Shown piece after piece: positions 27,250 to 36,100 of a stretch of 64,000 nt of DNA; position 1 is the first letter of the stretch, and every line of letters starts with the position of its first letter. The position numbers and the translations under genes are program-made. Origin of the DNA: DRVV01 sp964487415. GTDB lineage: Archaea > Thermoproteota > Bathyarchaeia > Bathyarchaeales > Bathycorpusculaceae. The stretch covers positions 1 to 64,000 of the forward strand of contig CAZAPQ010000017.1 in assembly GCA_964487415.1 (NCBI GenBank), given 5' to 3'. The notes below the pieces were generated by a model that made no database searches, had not been told where the DNA came from, and worked only from the letters and a program-made list of their open reading frames with translations.

Positions 27250-28800
27250 TCAACCTTTCATCGAATTTTTATTAACTGCCATGAGGGTGTTCATACCAGC
27301 GAGCATAGCCTCCACACTAGCCATAACTATGTCTTCTCTAACACCCATCGCAGTAACAATTCTATCACCCTTCCTTAAGCGCACAAAAACTTCAACCATA
27401 GCATCCGTGCCTCCAGTTATTGCCTTAACACTGTAGTGCTCTAATACTATGGGCTCCACCTCTGAAATAGCGCTTTTCACAGCATTAATTGCGGCATCAA
27501 CAGGACCCACTCCTATTCCAGTCCCTATGACATGCTTTTCATTAATTTTCAACCTGACCGAAGCGGTGGGCGTCACCTTATTACCCGTAACAACAGTTAT
27601 CTCTTCCAGGCGTATTGGCTTAACACTCTTTAAGCCCATAACTTCCTCAGCTATTCCCAACAAGTCTGCATCGGTTATTCTTTTCCCCCTATCACCAAGC
27701 TCCTTAACTTGGCGGAATATTCGTTCAAGCTGTTCTGGACTTGGATGTAAGCCCAAATCCTCGAGAACCGCCTTTACTCCATGAGTACCAGCATGCTTTC
27801 CTACAACCACCCTTCTCATAGCGCCCACAAGTTCTGGTGAAATTGGCTCATACGTTAATGGGTAAGATAATACGCCATGCGCATGAATCCCTGATTCATG
27901 GGCGAAGGCATTTTCGCCGACGATCGCCTTATTGGGCTGCGGGAAAATACCGGTCAACCGGGAAACCAGCCGTGATGTGCTGTACAGGAGTTCTGTTTTT
28001 ATTTTTATTTTTACATTATAGAGCATTTTTAGGGCCATGACGATCTCTTCAAGTGAGGCGTTTCCAGCCCTTTCGCCCAATCCGTTAATGGTTGCATGGA
28101 CTTGATTAGCGCCGGCCATTAAGGCTGCAATCGAGTTCGCCACAGCCATTCCGAAGTCATTATGGCAGTGGGCGCTAATTGTCACGTTAGGAAATTCCTT
28201 TCTTATATCTGAGAACAGCTGGTATGCTCTTTCAGCAGTTAAAATTCCAACAGTGTCACATACGCAGATCCTGTCGGCACCTGCTGATAGTCCTACATTA
28301 AAAACTTGCTTTAGAAATTGTGTATCTGACCTTGTAGCGTCTTCAGCGGACAGCTCCACGATCAGCCCGTGATCCTTAGCATATTCTACACATTCCTCTG
28401 CGGCTTTTAACACATCTTCCCTTGTCTTCTTAAGTTTATACTGGACGTGTATGTCGGATGTGGGTATAACAAGGTGTATGCTATCAGCTTCGCTCTCTAT
28501 CACAGCATCAATATCGGACTTTACACCCCTAGAGCAGCTGCAAATTTCCGCTTTTAATCCTTCCTTGGCGATTCTTTGGATAGCCGTCATCTCGCCATTG
28601 GAGACTGCAGCAAAGCCAGCCTCTATGACATCGACTCCAAGCTCGTCCAACTGCTTAGCAATCAAAAGTTTACTTTCAGGGGTTAATGAAACTCCGGGGG
28701 TCTGTTCGCCGTCTCTGAGGGTGGTGTCTAGAAATCTCACATACTCTGGGAAGTTATTTAATAAAGCGATACCCCATGTTGATTCCTCTGGATGTAGCAT
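27250..28800 (-). CDS. LeuA-family synthase, second paralogue (citramalate, isopropylmalate or homocitrate synthase)
   Basis: Same family as the 19.5-kb gene: DTTLRDGEQTPGVSL near residue 24, AHCHNDFGMAVANSIAAL near residue 221, GNASLEEIV near residue 250, and a C-terminal regulatory domain with IGVGPVDAAINAVKSA. The ORF can be extended 41 codons upstream, but that region overlaps the ilvD promoter and lacks family similarity, so the ATG at 28800 (516 residues) is used; a TATA-like TTTATATTTAAT lies close upstream and suggests an almost leaderless message. Between the ilv-leu operon and ilvD, a citramalate synthase for isoleucine is the best guess, but sequence alone does not decide. Confidence 0.75.
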   Translation of the reverse strand: MLHPEESTWGIALLNNFPEYVRFLDTTLRDGEQTPGVSLTPESKLLIAKQLDELGVDVIEAGFAAVSNGEMTAIQRIAKEGLKAEICSCSRGVKSDIDAVIESEADSIHLVIPTSDIHVQYKLKKTREDVLKAAEECVEYAKDHGLIVELSAEDATRSDTQFLKQVFNVGLSAGADRICVCDTVGILTAERAYQLFSDIRKEFPNVTISAHCHNDFGMAVANSIAALMAGANQVHATINGLGERAGNASLEEIVMALKMLYNVKIKIKTELLYSTSRLVSRLTGIFPQPNKAIVGENAFAHESGIHAHGVLSYPLTYEPISPELVGAMRRVVVGKHAGTHGVKAVLEDLGLHPSPEQLERIFRQVKELGDRGKRITDADLLGIAEEVMGLKSVKPIRLEEITVVTGNKVTPTASVRLKINEKHVIGTGIGVGPVDAAINAVKSAISEVEPIVLEHYSVKAITGGTDAMVEVFVRLRKGDRIVTAMGVREDIVMASVEAMLAGMNTLMAVNKNSMKG

Positions 28801-28871
28801 CTCATTACAATAAATTAAATATAAAGCTTTTGGTTTCCTATCTGGTACAGATTCTGAGAGAGGCGAAAAAC
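28801..28871. promoter_or_regulatory. Divergent promoter between the LeuA paralogue and ilvD
   Basis: One AT-rich core (28811-28827) supplies TATA-like sequence to both strands. On the ilvD side a small palindrome ATCTG-GTA-CAGAT (28840-28852) sits about where transcription should begin, and GAGAGGCG follows as the ilvD ribosome site. Confidence 0.4.
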
Positions 28872-30530
28872 TTGAGAAGCGATGAAATAAAACGCGGGAT
28901 AGAGAGAGCACCCCATAGGTCATTGCTTAAAGCGCTCGGCTTAACTGATGAGGAAATAAACAGACCATTCATTGGAATCGCGAATAGCTACACAACAATA
29001 GTTCCGGGGCATGTACATCTAAATAAGGTTGCAGAGGCGGTTAAAGCGGGCATCATAGCGGCAGGCGGGGTACCATTTGAATTCAACACCATCGCTGTTT
29101 GCGATGGAATAGCAATGAATCACATTGGAATGCGGTACTCACTACCATCCAGGGAGATTATTGCTGATTCGGTTGAAATAATGGCCGAAGCCCATAGATT
29201 TGATGGACTGGTCCTCATTTCAAACTGTGATAAAATAACTCCGGGTATGCTTATGGCTGCTGCTAGACTGAATATACCCGCAATCCTGGTGACTGGAGGG
29301 CCTATGCTCTCCGGGATTGTTGATGGAAAACGCGTTGGCTTTGCCTCTGTTTATGAGGCGGTAGGAGGGGTGTTAGCAGGAAGAATAACCCAAGGGGAGC
29401 TGAAAAAACTTGAGGATAATGCATGTCCAGGATGTGGATCCTGTAACGGCATGTTCACCGCAAATACAATGGCATGTGTGGCTGAAGCGCTAGGCATGAC
29501 GCTGCCCTATTGTGCAACCGCCCCGGCTGTAAGCGCCGCAAGGTTGAGGATAGCCAAAGAATCCGGAAAAAGGGTTGTGGAAATGGTTAAAAGCGACTTA
29601 AAGCCTTCAGATGTGCTTACGCTGAAGGCTTTTGAAAATGCTATCATGGTGGACATGGCCTTAGGGGGTTCAACAAACACCGTTTTACATTTGACAGCCA
29701 TAGCCAAGGAGGCGGGAGCAACATTGCCGCTAACAATGTTTGATGAATTGAGCAGGCGGACACCACACCTATGTAATATGATACCAAGCGGACCCTACGC
29801 CGTTGAAGATTTAGATGCCGCCGGAGGGATACCCGCCCTAATGAAGGAGCTAAGCGTCATCCTGAATTTGGATGCCCTCACAGTATCAGGCAAAATTGTG
29901 AAAGATAACATTGAAAAAGCTGAGGTACTAAATAGGGCAGTCATCAGACCCATCAACGATCCTGTACATAAGGAGGGGGGAATAGCAGTATTAAAGGGAA
30001 ACCTGGCTCCTGAAGGAGCTATTGTAAAGTCGGCAGCTGTCCCCGATAAAATGTTTTCTTTCAAGGGAGAAGCCAGAGTCTTTGATTCAGAAGAAGACGC
30101 CGTCAAAGCTTTGCGTGAAAGGAAAATACGCGAAGGTGAAGTGGTCGTTATTAGGTATGAGGGTCCTAAAGGGGGTCCAGGGATGCCAGAAATGCTTTCC
30201 CCAACAGCCATACTTGCGGGCATGGGTTTAAGCGAATCCGTAGCGCTGATTACTGACGGAAGATTCTCAGGGGCCACAAGAGGGCTTTGTGTAGGCCATA
30301 TCTCTCCCGAAGCTGCAGAAGGCGGGCCTATAGCCATCCTTAAAGACGGAGACATTATATCAATCGAAATCCCGAAAAGAGAGATAAACGTGGAAATATC
30401 TAAAGATGAGTTTGAAAAACGTTTAAAAGTGTTTAAACCGAAAGAACCCAAGTTTAAGAGGGGTTATCTAGCCCGTTACTCATGGCTTGTGCAGTCGGCA
30501 GCAACCGGAGGCACGTTCAAGACGCCCTAA
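28872..30530 (+). CDS. ilvD: Dihydroxy-acid dehydratase
   Basis: Iron-sulfur dehydratase for valine and isoleucine. Cys in ISNCDKITPGM near residue 117, the CPGCGSCNGMFTANTM block near residue 184, and C-terminal PEMLSPTAILAGMG and DGRFSGATRG near residues 440-465. The TTG at 28872 is chosen because GAGAGGCG precedes it and MRSDEIKRGIERAPHR is the normal opening. An ATG 96 bases upstream falls before the likely transcription start. 552 residues. Confidence 0.94.
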   Translation: MRSDEIKRGIERAPHRSLLKALGLTDEEINRPFIGIANSYTTIVPGHVHLNKVAEAVKAGIIAAGGVPFEFNTIAVCDGIAMNHIGMRYSLPSREIIADSVEIMAEAHRFDGLVLISNCDKITPGMLMAAARLNIPAILVTGGPMLSGIVDGKRVGFASVYEAVGGVLAGRITQGELKKLEDNACPGCGSCNGMFTANTMACVAEALGMTLPYCATAPAVSAARLRIAKESGKRVVEMVKSDLKPSDVLTLKAFENAIMVDMALGGSTNTVLHLTAIAKEAGATLPLTMFDELSRRTPHLCNMIPSGPYAVEDLDAAGGIPALMKELSVILNLDALTVSGKIVKDNIEKAEVLNRAVIRPINDPVHKEGGIAVLKGNLAPEGAIVKSAAVPDKMFSFKGEARVFDSEEDAVKALRERKIREGEVVVIRYEGPKGGPGMPEMLSPTAILAGMGLSESVALITDGRFSGATRGLCVGHISPEAAEGGPIAILKDGDIISIEIPKREINVEISKDEFEKRLKVFKPKEPKFKRGYLARYSWLVQSAATGGTFKTP

Positions 30531-30577
30531 AATCTTCTTAACGCCCTAGTTAGAGAGCAAAGCGCTTGATAGATAAG

Positions 30578-30585
30578 TTTATAAG
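30578..30585 (+). promoter_or_regulatory. TATA box of the histidine operon
   Basis: TTTATAAG lies about 200 bases before hisG. The expected start near 30608 leaves an unusually long untranslated leader of about 175 bases, compared with about 20 for most genes here. Confidence 0.5.
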
Positions 30586-30609
30586 CAATTTAACTGCCTT
30601 TCTCTAGAA

Positions 30610-30783
30610 CAGTGATTAAGATGAGGGGTTGCGTTCACAAGGAGCGATTGCCTTCATTAAAGGCTATAGAAAACTCCTTAAAGCTAAAGTAACTACGGGT
30701 TACTCGCGATCCCTTGATGCAACCCCAGAAAGAAAACTGAACGTTCCACGCCCAAGTGTCTTTGAGTTTGGAGGTGAAGATTT
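30610..30783 (+). ncRNA. Candidate structured 5' leader of the his operon
   Basis: A long leader with nested perfect pairings: closing stem GGGGTTGC (30625-30632) with GCAACCCC (30719-30726); AAGGAG (30639-30644) with CTCCTT (30674-30679); inside it GCCTT (30650-30654) with AAGGC (30660-30664); and GTAAC (30689-30693) with GTTAC (30699-30703). Together these make a branched fold of about 100 bases. It matches no riboswitch class I recognise. A 23-codon ORF beginning at 30621 has one His codon, so a histidine leader peptide is not supported. hisG's own GGAGGTGA (30771-30778) lies downstream of the fold. Confidence 0.45.
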
Positions 30784-31770
30784 TTGGCTAAATTGAAGTT
30801 TGCCATACCAGCGGGTTCCCTGCAAGAATCAACCTTTAACCTCCTCGAGAGGGCTGGCTATAAAGTGTTCAGCCGAGAGAGAAGCTATAAGCCATCAATA
30901 AACGATCCAGAAATAGAGCTAAGACTTCTCAGGCCTCAAGAGATTCCAACACTGGTTGATGAAGGCATATATGACATTGGAATAACGGGCCTTGACTGGA
31001 TCAAGGAAACAAATGCAGATGTGGAAAATCTCCAAAACCTCGAATATGGCAGAGTGAAAATTGTCCTAGCGGTACCCAAGGATTGGCATAACATAAACTC
31101 TCTTTCAGAACTATTGGAGAATTTTATAAATGAGGGTAGAAACGTCAGAATATCCGCTGAATATTTAAAAATCACAGCGGAATACATTAAAAACAACCCT
31201 ACCTACCGCAAATTCTTCGGCACTGTAGAGCCAATTATAATAACCCCATGGTGGAGAATGGGAGAAAACCCGAAAGTCAGCATTTTCCTCTCCTTCGGCG
31301 CTACGGAAGCCAAACCGCCAGAGGTTGCTGACGCGATAATAGACGTCACTGAAACTGGAGTAAGCCTTGAACAGAACAATTTGAAGGCCATAGATACAGT
31401 AATGGTTTCCACAGCCTGTCTGATAGCGAATAAGAAATCATTGGAATCCCCTGATAAGCGGGAGAAAATCTATGACATTTTAACGTTACTAAAGGGGGTT
31501 GTCGATGGGGCGAAGAGGCTACATATATTCGTGAATGTTAAAAAGGAAAACCTGAAAAAACTGCTTGAGACATTGCCAGCATTAAAAAAGCCTACAATAT
31601 CTCCATTATCCGACAAACAATGGTTTTCAGTTAACACTGTTGTTGAGAAAGACACTTTCTTAAAGATTCTGCCAACTATACGCAAACTTGCACAGGGCTT
31701 AGTTGTTTACGAGCCAAGACAAGTTATGGCATTAGACGAAGTTGGTTACAATGAAAAGAGCAAAAATTAG
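30784..31770 (+). CDS. hisG: ATP phosphoribosyltransferase
   Basis: First step of histidine synthesis, joining ATP and PRPP. The long form (328 residues) has a C-terminal regulatory domain beyond about residue 230 that normally binds histidine, so HisZ is not needed. FAIPAGSLQESTFNLLERAGY at the N terminus and DIGITGLDWI near residue 65 are typical. The start is TTG, preceded by a strong GGAGGTGA. It overlaps hisD. Confidence 0.92.
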   Translation: MAKLKFAIPAGSLQESTFNLLERAGYKVFSRERSYKPSINDPEIELRLLRPQEIPTLVDEGIYDIGITGLDWIKETNADVENLQNLEYGRVKIVLAVPKDWHNINSLSELLENFINEGRNVRISAEYLKITAEYIKNNPTYRKFFGTVEPIIITPWWRMGENPKVSIFLSFGATEAKPPEVADAIIDVTETGVSLEQNNLKAIDTVMVSTACLIANKKSLESPDKREKIYDILTLLKGVVDGAKRLHIFVNVKKENLKKLLETLPALKKPTISPLSDKQWFSVNTVVEKDTFLKILPTIRKLAQGLVVYEPRQVMALDEVGYNEKSKN

Positions 31771-33067
31771 ATCGTTAATGAAAATTGTTGACAAGACCGC
31801 TATTCCGGCGGAATTGGATAGAAGAGAAAATTCATCAGCAGAGATGACCAAGCTTGACGAGGATGTAAAGAAAATAGTCGAAGAGGTAAAAAAGCGGGGC
31901 GACGCTGCATTAATTGAGTTTACAAGAAAATTTGACAATGTATCATTACGCCAAGAAGACTTGAAAGTGAAGCAAAGAGAGATAGAGGATGCTTACCGAA
32001 ATGTCGGCGAAAAGGAAGTTTCAGCGATAAAGGCAATGAAGGAACGAATAGAAAGTTTGGAAGGCCGAATTCTAGAAAAGATGACTACCGAAGTTCAAAT
32101 AAACGGTATTAAAGTCAAATTTAGAATAGACCCAATTGAAAGCGTCGGTTGCTATGTTCCAGGGGGTATAGCCGCCTATCCCAGCACATTGGTAATGACT
32201 GCTACACCAGCCAAGCTGGCTTGTGTGCCAAGGGTTGTAGTTTGCTCTCCACCAAGAAACAATGGTTCAGTAAACCCGCTTACACTAGTTGCCGCAGATG
32301 TCTGCGGAGTTGATGAATTCTATAAAGTTGGCGGCGCCCAAGCCATCGCGGCAATGGCCTATGGAACCGAGACGATAAAATCAGTGCTGAAAATTGTAGG
32401 TCCTGGAAATAAGTACGTGGCCGCCGTTAAGCGTCTCATTTCTAAAGATGTTGCTATAGACATGCCAGCAGGACCAAGCGAACTTCTAATTTTAGCGGAT
32501 GATTCCGCGGATCCAAGGCTAATAGCCTTAGACCTATGTTCTCAGGCAGAGCATGGGCCGGACTCTATCGTCGGGCTTGTGACGACATCCAAAGGGCTGG
32601 TACAGAGGGTTCTTAAGGAACTTTCAGAAATAGTCGAAGAAATACCTAGAAAGGAAATAGTTATCAAGGCTTTACGCGATAAAGGCTTCATTTTACTCTG
32701 TGATAATATAAATGAAATGATTGAATTTGCAAACAGATTCGCTCCCGAGCATGTCGAGGTCATGACCGACCATGCTGAAAATATTGCTGACATGATAAGG
32801 AATGCTGGACTCGTCTTAGTTGGACCCTACAGTCCCGCTGCCCTAAGTGATTACTATTGTGGAACAAATCACGTTCTGCCCACAGGCGGATTTGGGAAAA
32901 TGTTCTCTGGATTATCCGTTCTGGACTTTGTTAGAAAAGTGGCCATTGTAAGTTGCTCACGAGAAGGAATACAAGGGGCGTTGGGAGTCGTTAAAATTTT
33001 GGCTGAAGCTGAGGGCTTACCTAATCACTATAGGGCGCTTGAGGGGAGACTTAAAGTTGAAAATTAA
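31751..33067 (+). CDS. hisD: Histidinol dehydrogenase
   Basis: Zinc-dependent double oxidation of histidinol to histidine. YVPGGIAAYPSTLVMTATPAKLA near residue 133, KIVGPGNKYVAAVKR near residue 213, DMPAGPSELLILAD near residue 235, and QAEHGPDS near residue 261 with catalytic His. About 438 residues from ATG 31751; TTG 31742 and ATG 31778 are alternatives because no good ribosome site is visible. It overlaps the hisG end by about 20 bases. Confidence 0.93.
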   Translation: MKRAKIRSLMKIVDKTAIPAELDRRENSSAEMTKLDEDVKKIVEEVKKRGDAALIEFTRKFDNVSLRQEDLKVKQREIEDAYRNVGEKEVSAIKAMKERIESLEGRILEKMTTEVQINGIKVKFRIDPIESVGCYVPGGIAAYPSTLVMTATPAKLACVPRVVVCSPPRNNGSVNPLTLVAADVCGVDEFYKVGGAQAIAAMAYGTETIKSVLKIVGPGNKYVAAVKRLISKDVAIDMPAGPSELLILADDSADPRLIALDLCSQAEHGPDSIVGLVTTSKGLVQRVLKELSEIVEEIPRKEIVIKALRDKGFILLCDNINEMIEFANRFAPEHVEVMTDHAENIADMIRNAGLVLVGPYSPAALSDYYCGTNHVLPTGGFGKMFSGLSVLDFVRKVAIVSCSREGIQGALGVVKILAEAEGLPNHYRALEGRLKVEN

Positions 33068-34178
33068 GAATCGCGACTGGTTCAGAAGAAAGCTTGAGGC
33101 GGTTAAGGCAATAGGCTATATCTTCGGCTACAGCGTGAAAAGTGTTGAACGAAGTTTTGGTCAAAGGGAATCAGATATTCTGAAGCTAGATTCTAACGAG
33201 AATTTTTTCATTCCCAAATATGAGCTCTTAAAACTCATTATGGAAGTTATAGAGGAATTTGATCCTAGGCTATATCCCCAAGAAGAAGAGCAGGAACTTC
33301 GCGAAAAAATAAGCAGTTACATAAGAATCCCGGCTGACCGCATAGTGGTAGGAAATGGAAGCGATGAATTGATGGAAAGAATTGCACGATTGTTTCTTGA
33401 AGCGGGCGAGCTGGCCGTCACCATCACGCCCACTTTTTCCATGTATAGACACGCCGTTAAGATGCAGAGGGCAGAACTTATTGAGGTGCCCCTCAATGAA
33501 GATTTTTCACTTAATGTTGATGCCATTTTATCCAAAATAACCCCAAAAACAAGGGTGCTTTTCTTATGCTCGCCTAACAATCCCACGGCAAACCAGTTCA
33601 AAACAGAGGAAATAAAGCGTTTGCTGAGCGCTTTTGAAGATGGCATAGTTGTTCTAGATGAGGCATATGTTGAATTCGCCGGATCTTCGGTTATATACTT
33701 AACCGAAGACTTTGATAACCTGATAGTATTGAGGACTTTTTCGAAAGCCTTCGGTTTGGCGGGCCTTAGACTAGGATACTGCATAGCTGACGCTGAAGTT
33801 GCCGAAACGCTTTCGAGAAACGTCGGGTTACCATACGCTGTTAACACAGTTGCACTGCGTGTCGGCGCAAAAATTTTGGAAAAATTGGAAATTGTGGAAA
33901 ATGCCATTAAACAGCTAAGGATTGAAAGAGACAAGCTGATTGAGGCTTTAAACACTATTGAAGGAGTTAGAGCCTTCAAATCTGAAACAAATTTTGTGCT
34001 ATTTCATACGGACAAGCCCTCAACACAAGCTTACCGTGAACTACTTCAACGGGGGATAATTGTTAAGAATTTAGGCGCTCTTTTAAGTCTTAAAAACTGT
34101 TTTAGAGCCACGGTAGGTCTGCCTGAAATGAACGTTAGATTGGTTCAAGCTTTAAGGGATATATGTGAAGCAAAATGA
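33057..34178 (+). CDS. hisC: Histidinol-phosphate aminotransferase
   Basis: Fold I PLP aminotransferase: LDSNENFFIP near residue 45, CSPNNPTAN near residue 170, and the PLP Lys in TFSKAFGLAGLRLGY near residue 229. 373 residues. The TTG at 33057 is chosen since GAGGGGAG precedes it at proper distance; TTG 33039 is in frame too. Overlaps hisD by 11 bases. Confidence 0.92.
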   Translation: MKIKNRDWFRRKLEAVKAIGYIFGYSVKSVERSFGQRESDILKLDSNENFFIPKYELLKLIMEVIEEFDPRLYPQEEEQELREKISSYIRIPADRIVVGNGSDELMERIARLFLEAGELAVTITPTFSMYRHAVKMQRAELIEVPLNEDFSLNVDAILSKITPKTRVLFLCSPNNPTANQFKTEEIKRLLSAFEDGIVVLDEAYVEFAGSSVIYLTEDFDNLIVLRTFSKAFGLAGLRLGYCIADAEVAETLSRNVGLPYAVNTVALRVGAKILEKLEIVENAIKQLRIERDKLIEALNTIEGVRAFKSETNFVLFHTDKPSTQAYRELLQRGIIVKNLGALLSLKNCFRATVGLPEMNVRLVQALRDICEAK

Positions 34179-34188
34179 GGGAGCTCAA

Positions 34189-34764
34189 GTGAGAGAGGCT
34201 GAAGTTTCAAGAAAGACTAAGGAAACCGAAGTATATGTGAAAGTGAACCTTGACTCCGTTGGAAAAGCGGAAGTGCACACAGAAATAGAATTTTTAAACC
34301 ATTTAATAACATCTTTGGCATCCCACAGCCTAATCGACATTACAGCAAAGGTTACAGGAGATCTTAAACATCACATAGTTGAGGATGTTGCCATATGCCT
34401 AGGCGAGGCCCTTAGAAAGGCATTAGGCGAATGCGAGGGTATAACGAGATTCGGATTCGCCGCGGTGCCCATGGACTGCTCCCTAGCCTTCGCAGCGGTA
34501 GACCTTGTAAGGCGTCCCTATGCCAAAATTAATCTTAAACTCAAGGGCAAGAAAATTGAGGACATGCCATGCGAGGATATACAACATTTCTTTGAAACTC
34601 TAGCATTCTCCTCTCAATCAAACATGCATGTTTGGGTTGAATATGGCAATAATGACCACCACAAAGCAGAGGCAGCCATTAAAGCCTTGGCCCTCGCCTT
34701 GAAACAGGCGGTGGCTGTAGACCCCAGAAGGAGGGGTGTGCCAAGCTCGAAGGGGGTGATGTAG
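34189..34764 (+). CDS. hisB: Imidazoleglycerol-phosphate dehydratase
   Basis: Mn-dependent dehydratase. EFLNHLITSLASHSLID near residue 35, HHIVEDVAICLGEAL near residue 60, and FFETLAFSSQSNMHV near residue 135 carry metal-binding His/Glu. 191 residues from GTG 34189, which has GAGGGAG upstream; GTG 34165 overlapping hisC is less likely. It ends ATG TAG, and hisH continues in the same frame after that amber stop. Confidence 0.92.
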   Translation: MREAEVSRKTKETEVYVKVNLDSVGKAEVHTEIEFLNHLITSLASHSLIDITAKVTGDLKHHIVEDVAICLGEALRKALGECEGITRFGFAAVPMDCSLAFAAVDLVRRPYAKINLKLKGKKIEDMPCEDIQHFFETLAFSSQSNMHVWVEYGNNDHHKAEAAIKALALALKQAVAVDPRRRGVPSSKGVM

Positions 34765-35373
34765 TTTCCCAGCGTTTTTATTGTTGACTATGGGGTGGGA
34801 AACCTATTCAGCATAAAATGCGCCATGGAAAAAGTGGGCTTCAAGACTAAAATCAACACTTCAAGAATAGAAACTAAAGAAGTCGATGCCCTAATACTCC
34901 CAGGCGTAGGAAACTTTTCAGCAGCTTCAAAAAATCTAGAAAAAGTAAGGCAACAAATTATTGACCTGGTGAATGGGGGGACGCCTGTCCTTGGAATCTG
35001 CTTAGGCATGCAGCTTCTCCTAGAGGAAAGCGAAGAGGGGAGTGGCAAAGGATTGGCATTATTGGCCGGAAAAAACTTGAAACTGCCAAATACCGTAAGA
35101 GTTCCTCATATAGGTTGGAACACAATTAAAGTTACAGCTCAAAATAGGTTAGTAGAAGGGCTGGAAGATGGGCCATACTTTTACTTTGCCCATTCATATT
35201 ATGCTACGCCCATAAGCAAAGAAGTTATTAGTGCCGAGACAACATATGGGGTTACTTTCGCATCAATAATAGCTAAAAATAATATCTACGGAACCCAATT
35301 TCATCCTGAAAAATCCGGAAGAAACGGCCTCAAGATCCTTGAAAACTTTTACAAAATGGTTAAGGGGCGCTAA
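34765..35373 (+). CDS. hisH: Imidazole glycerol phosphate synthase glutaminase subunit, no canonical start codon
   Basis: Class I glutaminase that feeds ammonia to HisF. IVDYGVGNLFSI at the N terminus, GICLGMQLL with the catalytic Cys near residue 77, and FHPEKSG near the C terminus carry the triad. The conserved VFIVDYG segment lies upstream of the first possible GTG start (34795), yet no ATG, GTG or TTG occurs between the in-frame TAG (34762-34764) and that segment. Initiation at ATT 34780 or another unusual codon, readthrough from hisB, or a sequence error are the options. The coordinate given is the first codon after the stop. Confidence 0.85.
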   Translation, partial: FPSVFIVDYGVGNLFSIKCAMEKVGFKTKINTSRIETKEVDALILPGVGNFSAASKNLEKVRQQIIDLVNGGTPVLGICLGMQLLLEESEEGSGKGLALLAGKNLKLPNTVRVPHIGWNTIKVTAQNRLVEGLEDGPYFYFAHSYYATPISKEVISAETTYGVTFASIIAKNNIYGTQFHPEKSGRNGLKILENFYKMVKGR

Positions 35374-35376
35374 TAA

Positions 35377-36096
35377 TTGAAAGTTATTCCAGCTGTAGAT
35401 TTGATGGGCGGAAGGGTTGTAAGGCTTTTCCAAGGAAACCCAAACGAGGCAAAATACTATGACAATTTAGGAGATCCCGTTGCCGTAGCCAAAAAGTGGG
35501 AGGAGGAAGGGGCAGACGCCCTTCATGTTGTTGACTTGGATGCCGCCTTCGACAGAGGAAACAATTTGGAAACAATTTTAAGGATAATTAAGGAGATAAG
35601 ATTGCCAGTGCAGGTTGGAGGGGGAATAAGAAGCCTCGAGGTTGCTGAAAAGCTATTTGAGAGCGGAGCTGGGCACGTAATATTAGGAACTATTTCCTTT
35701 AAAAAACCTGAAATTTTAAGGTTCCTTGCTGAAAAGTACGGCGGCCGCGTTATTGTAGCCCTAGATCATATTAATGGGGAGGTTATGGTTGAAGGCTGGA
35801 GAAAATCGACGGGCTTTAAGTTAGAGGACGCCATAAAAATTTTTCTGGAAATTAATGTTCACAATTTTCTCGTGACCTCTATAAGGAAAGATGGAACATT
35901 ACAGGGAATAGACCTGAAAACCTTGAAAGAGGCAAGCAAGATCAAAGAGGCAAAAATAATAGCTGCCGGCGGGGTTGGAAGCCTAAAAGATTTGGCCGCC
36001 CTAAAAGAAATTGGTGTTTATGGAGTTGTTGTCGGGAAAGCCCTCTACGAAGGCGCTTTTAAACTCTCGGAAGCTTTAAAGATTGCGAGGGGGTAA
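35377..36096 (+). CDS. hisA: ProFAR isomerase
   Basis: Single TIM-barrel isomerase of the histidine pathway. PAVDLMGGRVVRL with the catalytic Asp near residue 8, QVGGGIRSLEVAE near residue 80, VALDHINGEVMVEGW near residue 127, and AAGGVGSLKDL near residue 193. 239 residues. TTG start three bases after hisH; overlaps or abuts hisF. Confidence 0.93.
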   Translation: MKVIPAVDLMGGRVVRLFQGNPNEAKYYDNLGDPVAVAKKWEEEGADALHVVDLDAAFDRGNNLETILRIIKEIRLPVQVGGGIRSLEVAEKLFESGAGHVILGTISFKKPEILRFLAEKYGGRVIVALDHINGEVMVEGWRKSTGFKLEDAIKIFLEINVHNFLVTSIRKDGTLQGIDLKTLKEASKIKEAKIIAAGGVGSLKDLAALKEIGVYGVVVGKALYEGAFKLSEALKIARG

Positions 36097-36100
36097 GCTC

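Noticed and set aside
28801..28923. N-terminal extension of the second LeuA paralogue by 41 codons
   Set aside because: It would cover the ilvD start and divergent promoter, has no family similarity, and a TATA-like element lies inside it.
29795..30451. A 218-codon antisense frame within ilvD
   Set aside because: Length alone is notable, but ilvD carries clear catalytic motifs throughout and the antisense protein has no recognisable domain.
30621..30692. A 23-codon ORF before hisG as a histidine leader peptide
   Set aside because: It contains only one His codon and its codons are involved in the predicted stems; nothing points to codon-based control.
30625..30726. The his leader as a tRNA or tRNA-like gene
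   Set aside because: The closing stem resembles an acceptor stem, but no T arm with a TTCRANY loop or usable anticodon arm can be drawn.
33317..33979. A 220-codon antisense frame within hisC
   Set aside because: Composition is that of an antisense shadow and hisC motifs are intact; no promoter or ribosome site.
34762..34764. Pyrrolysine at the TAG between hisB and hisH
   Set aside because: TAG ends several unrelated genes here in normal positions and no pyl genes are visible, so an unusual start or a sequence error is more likely.
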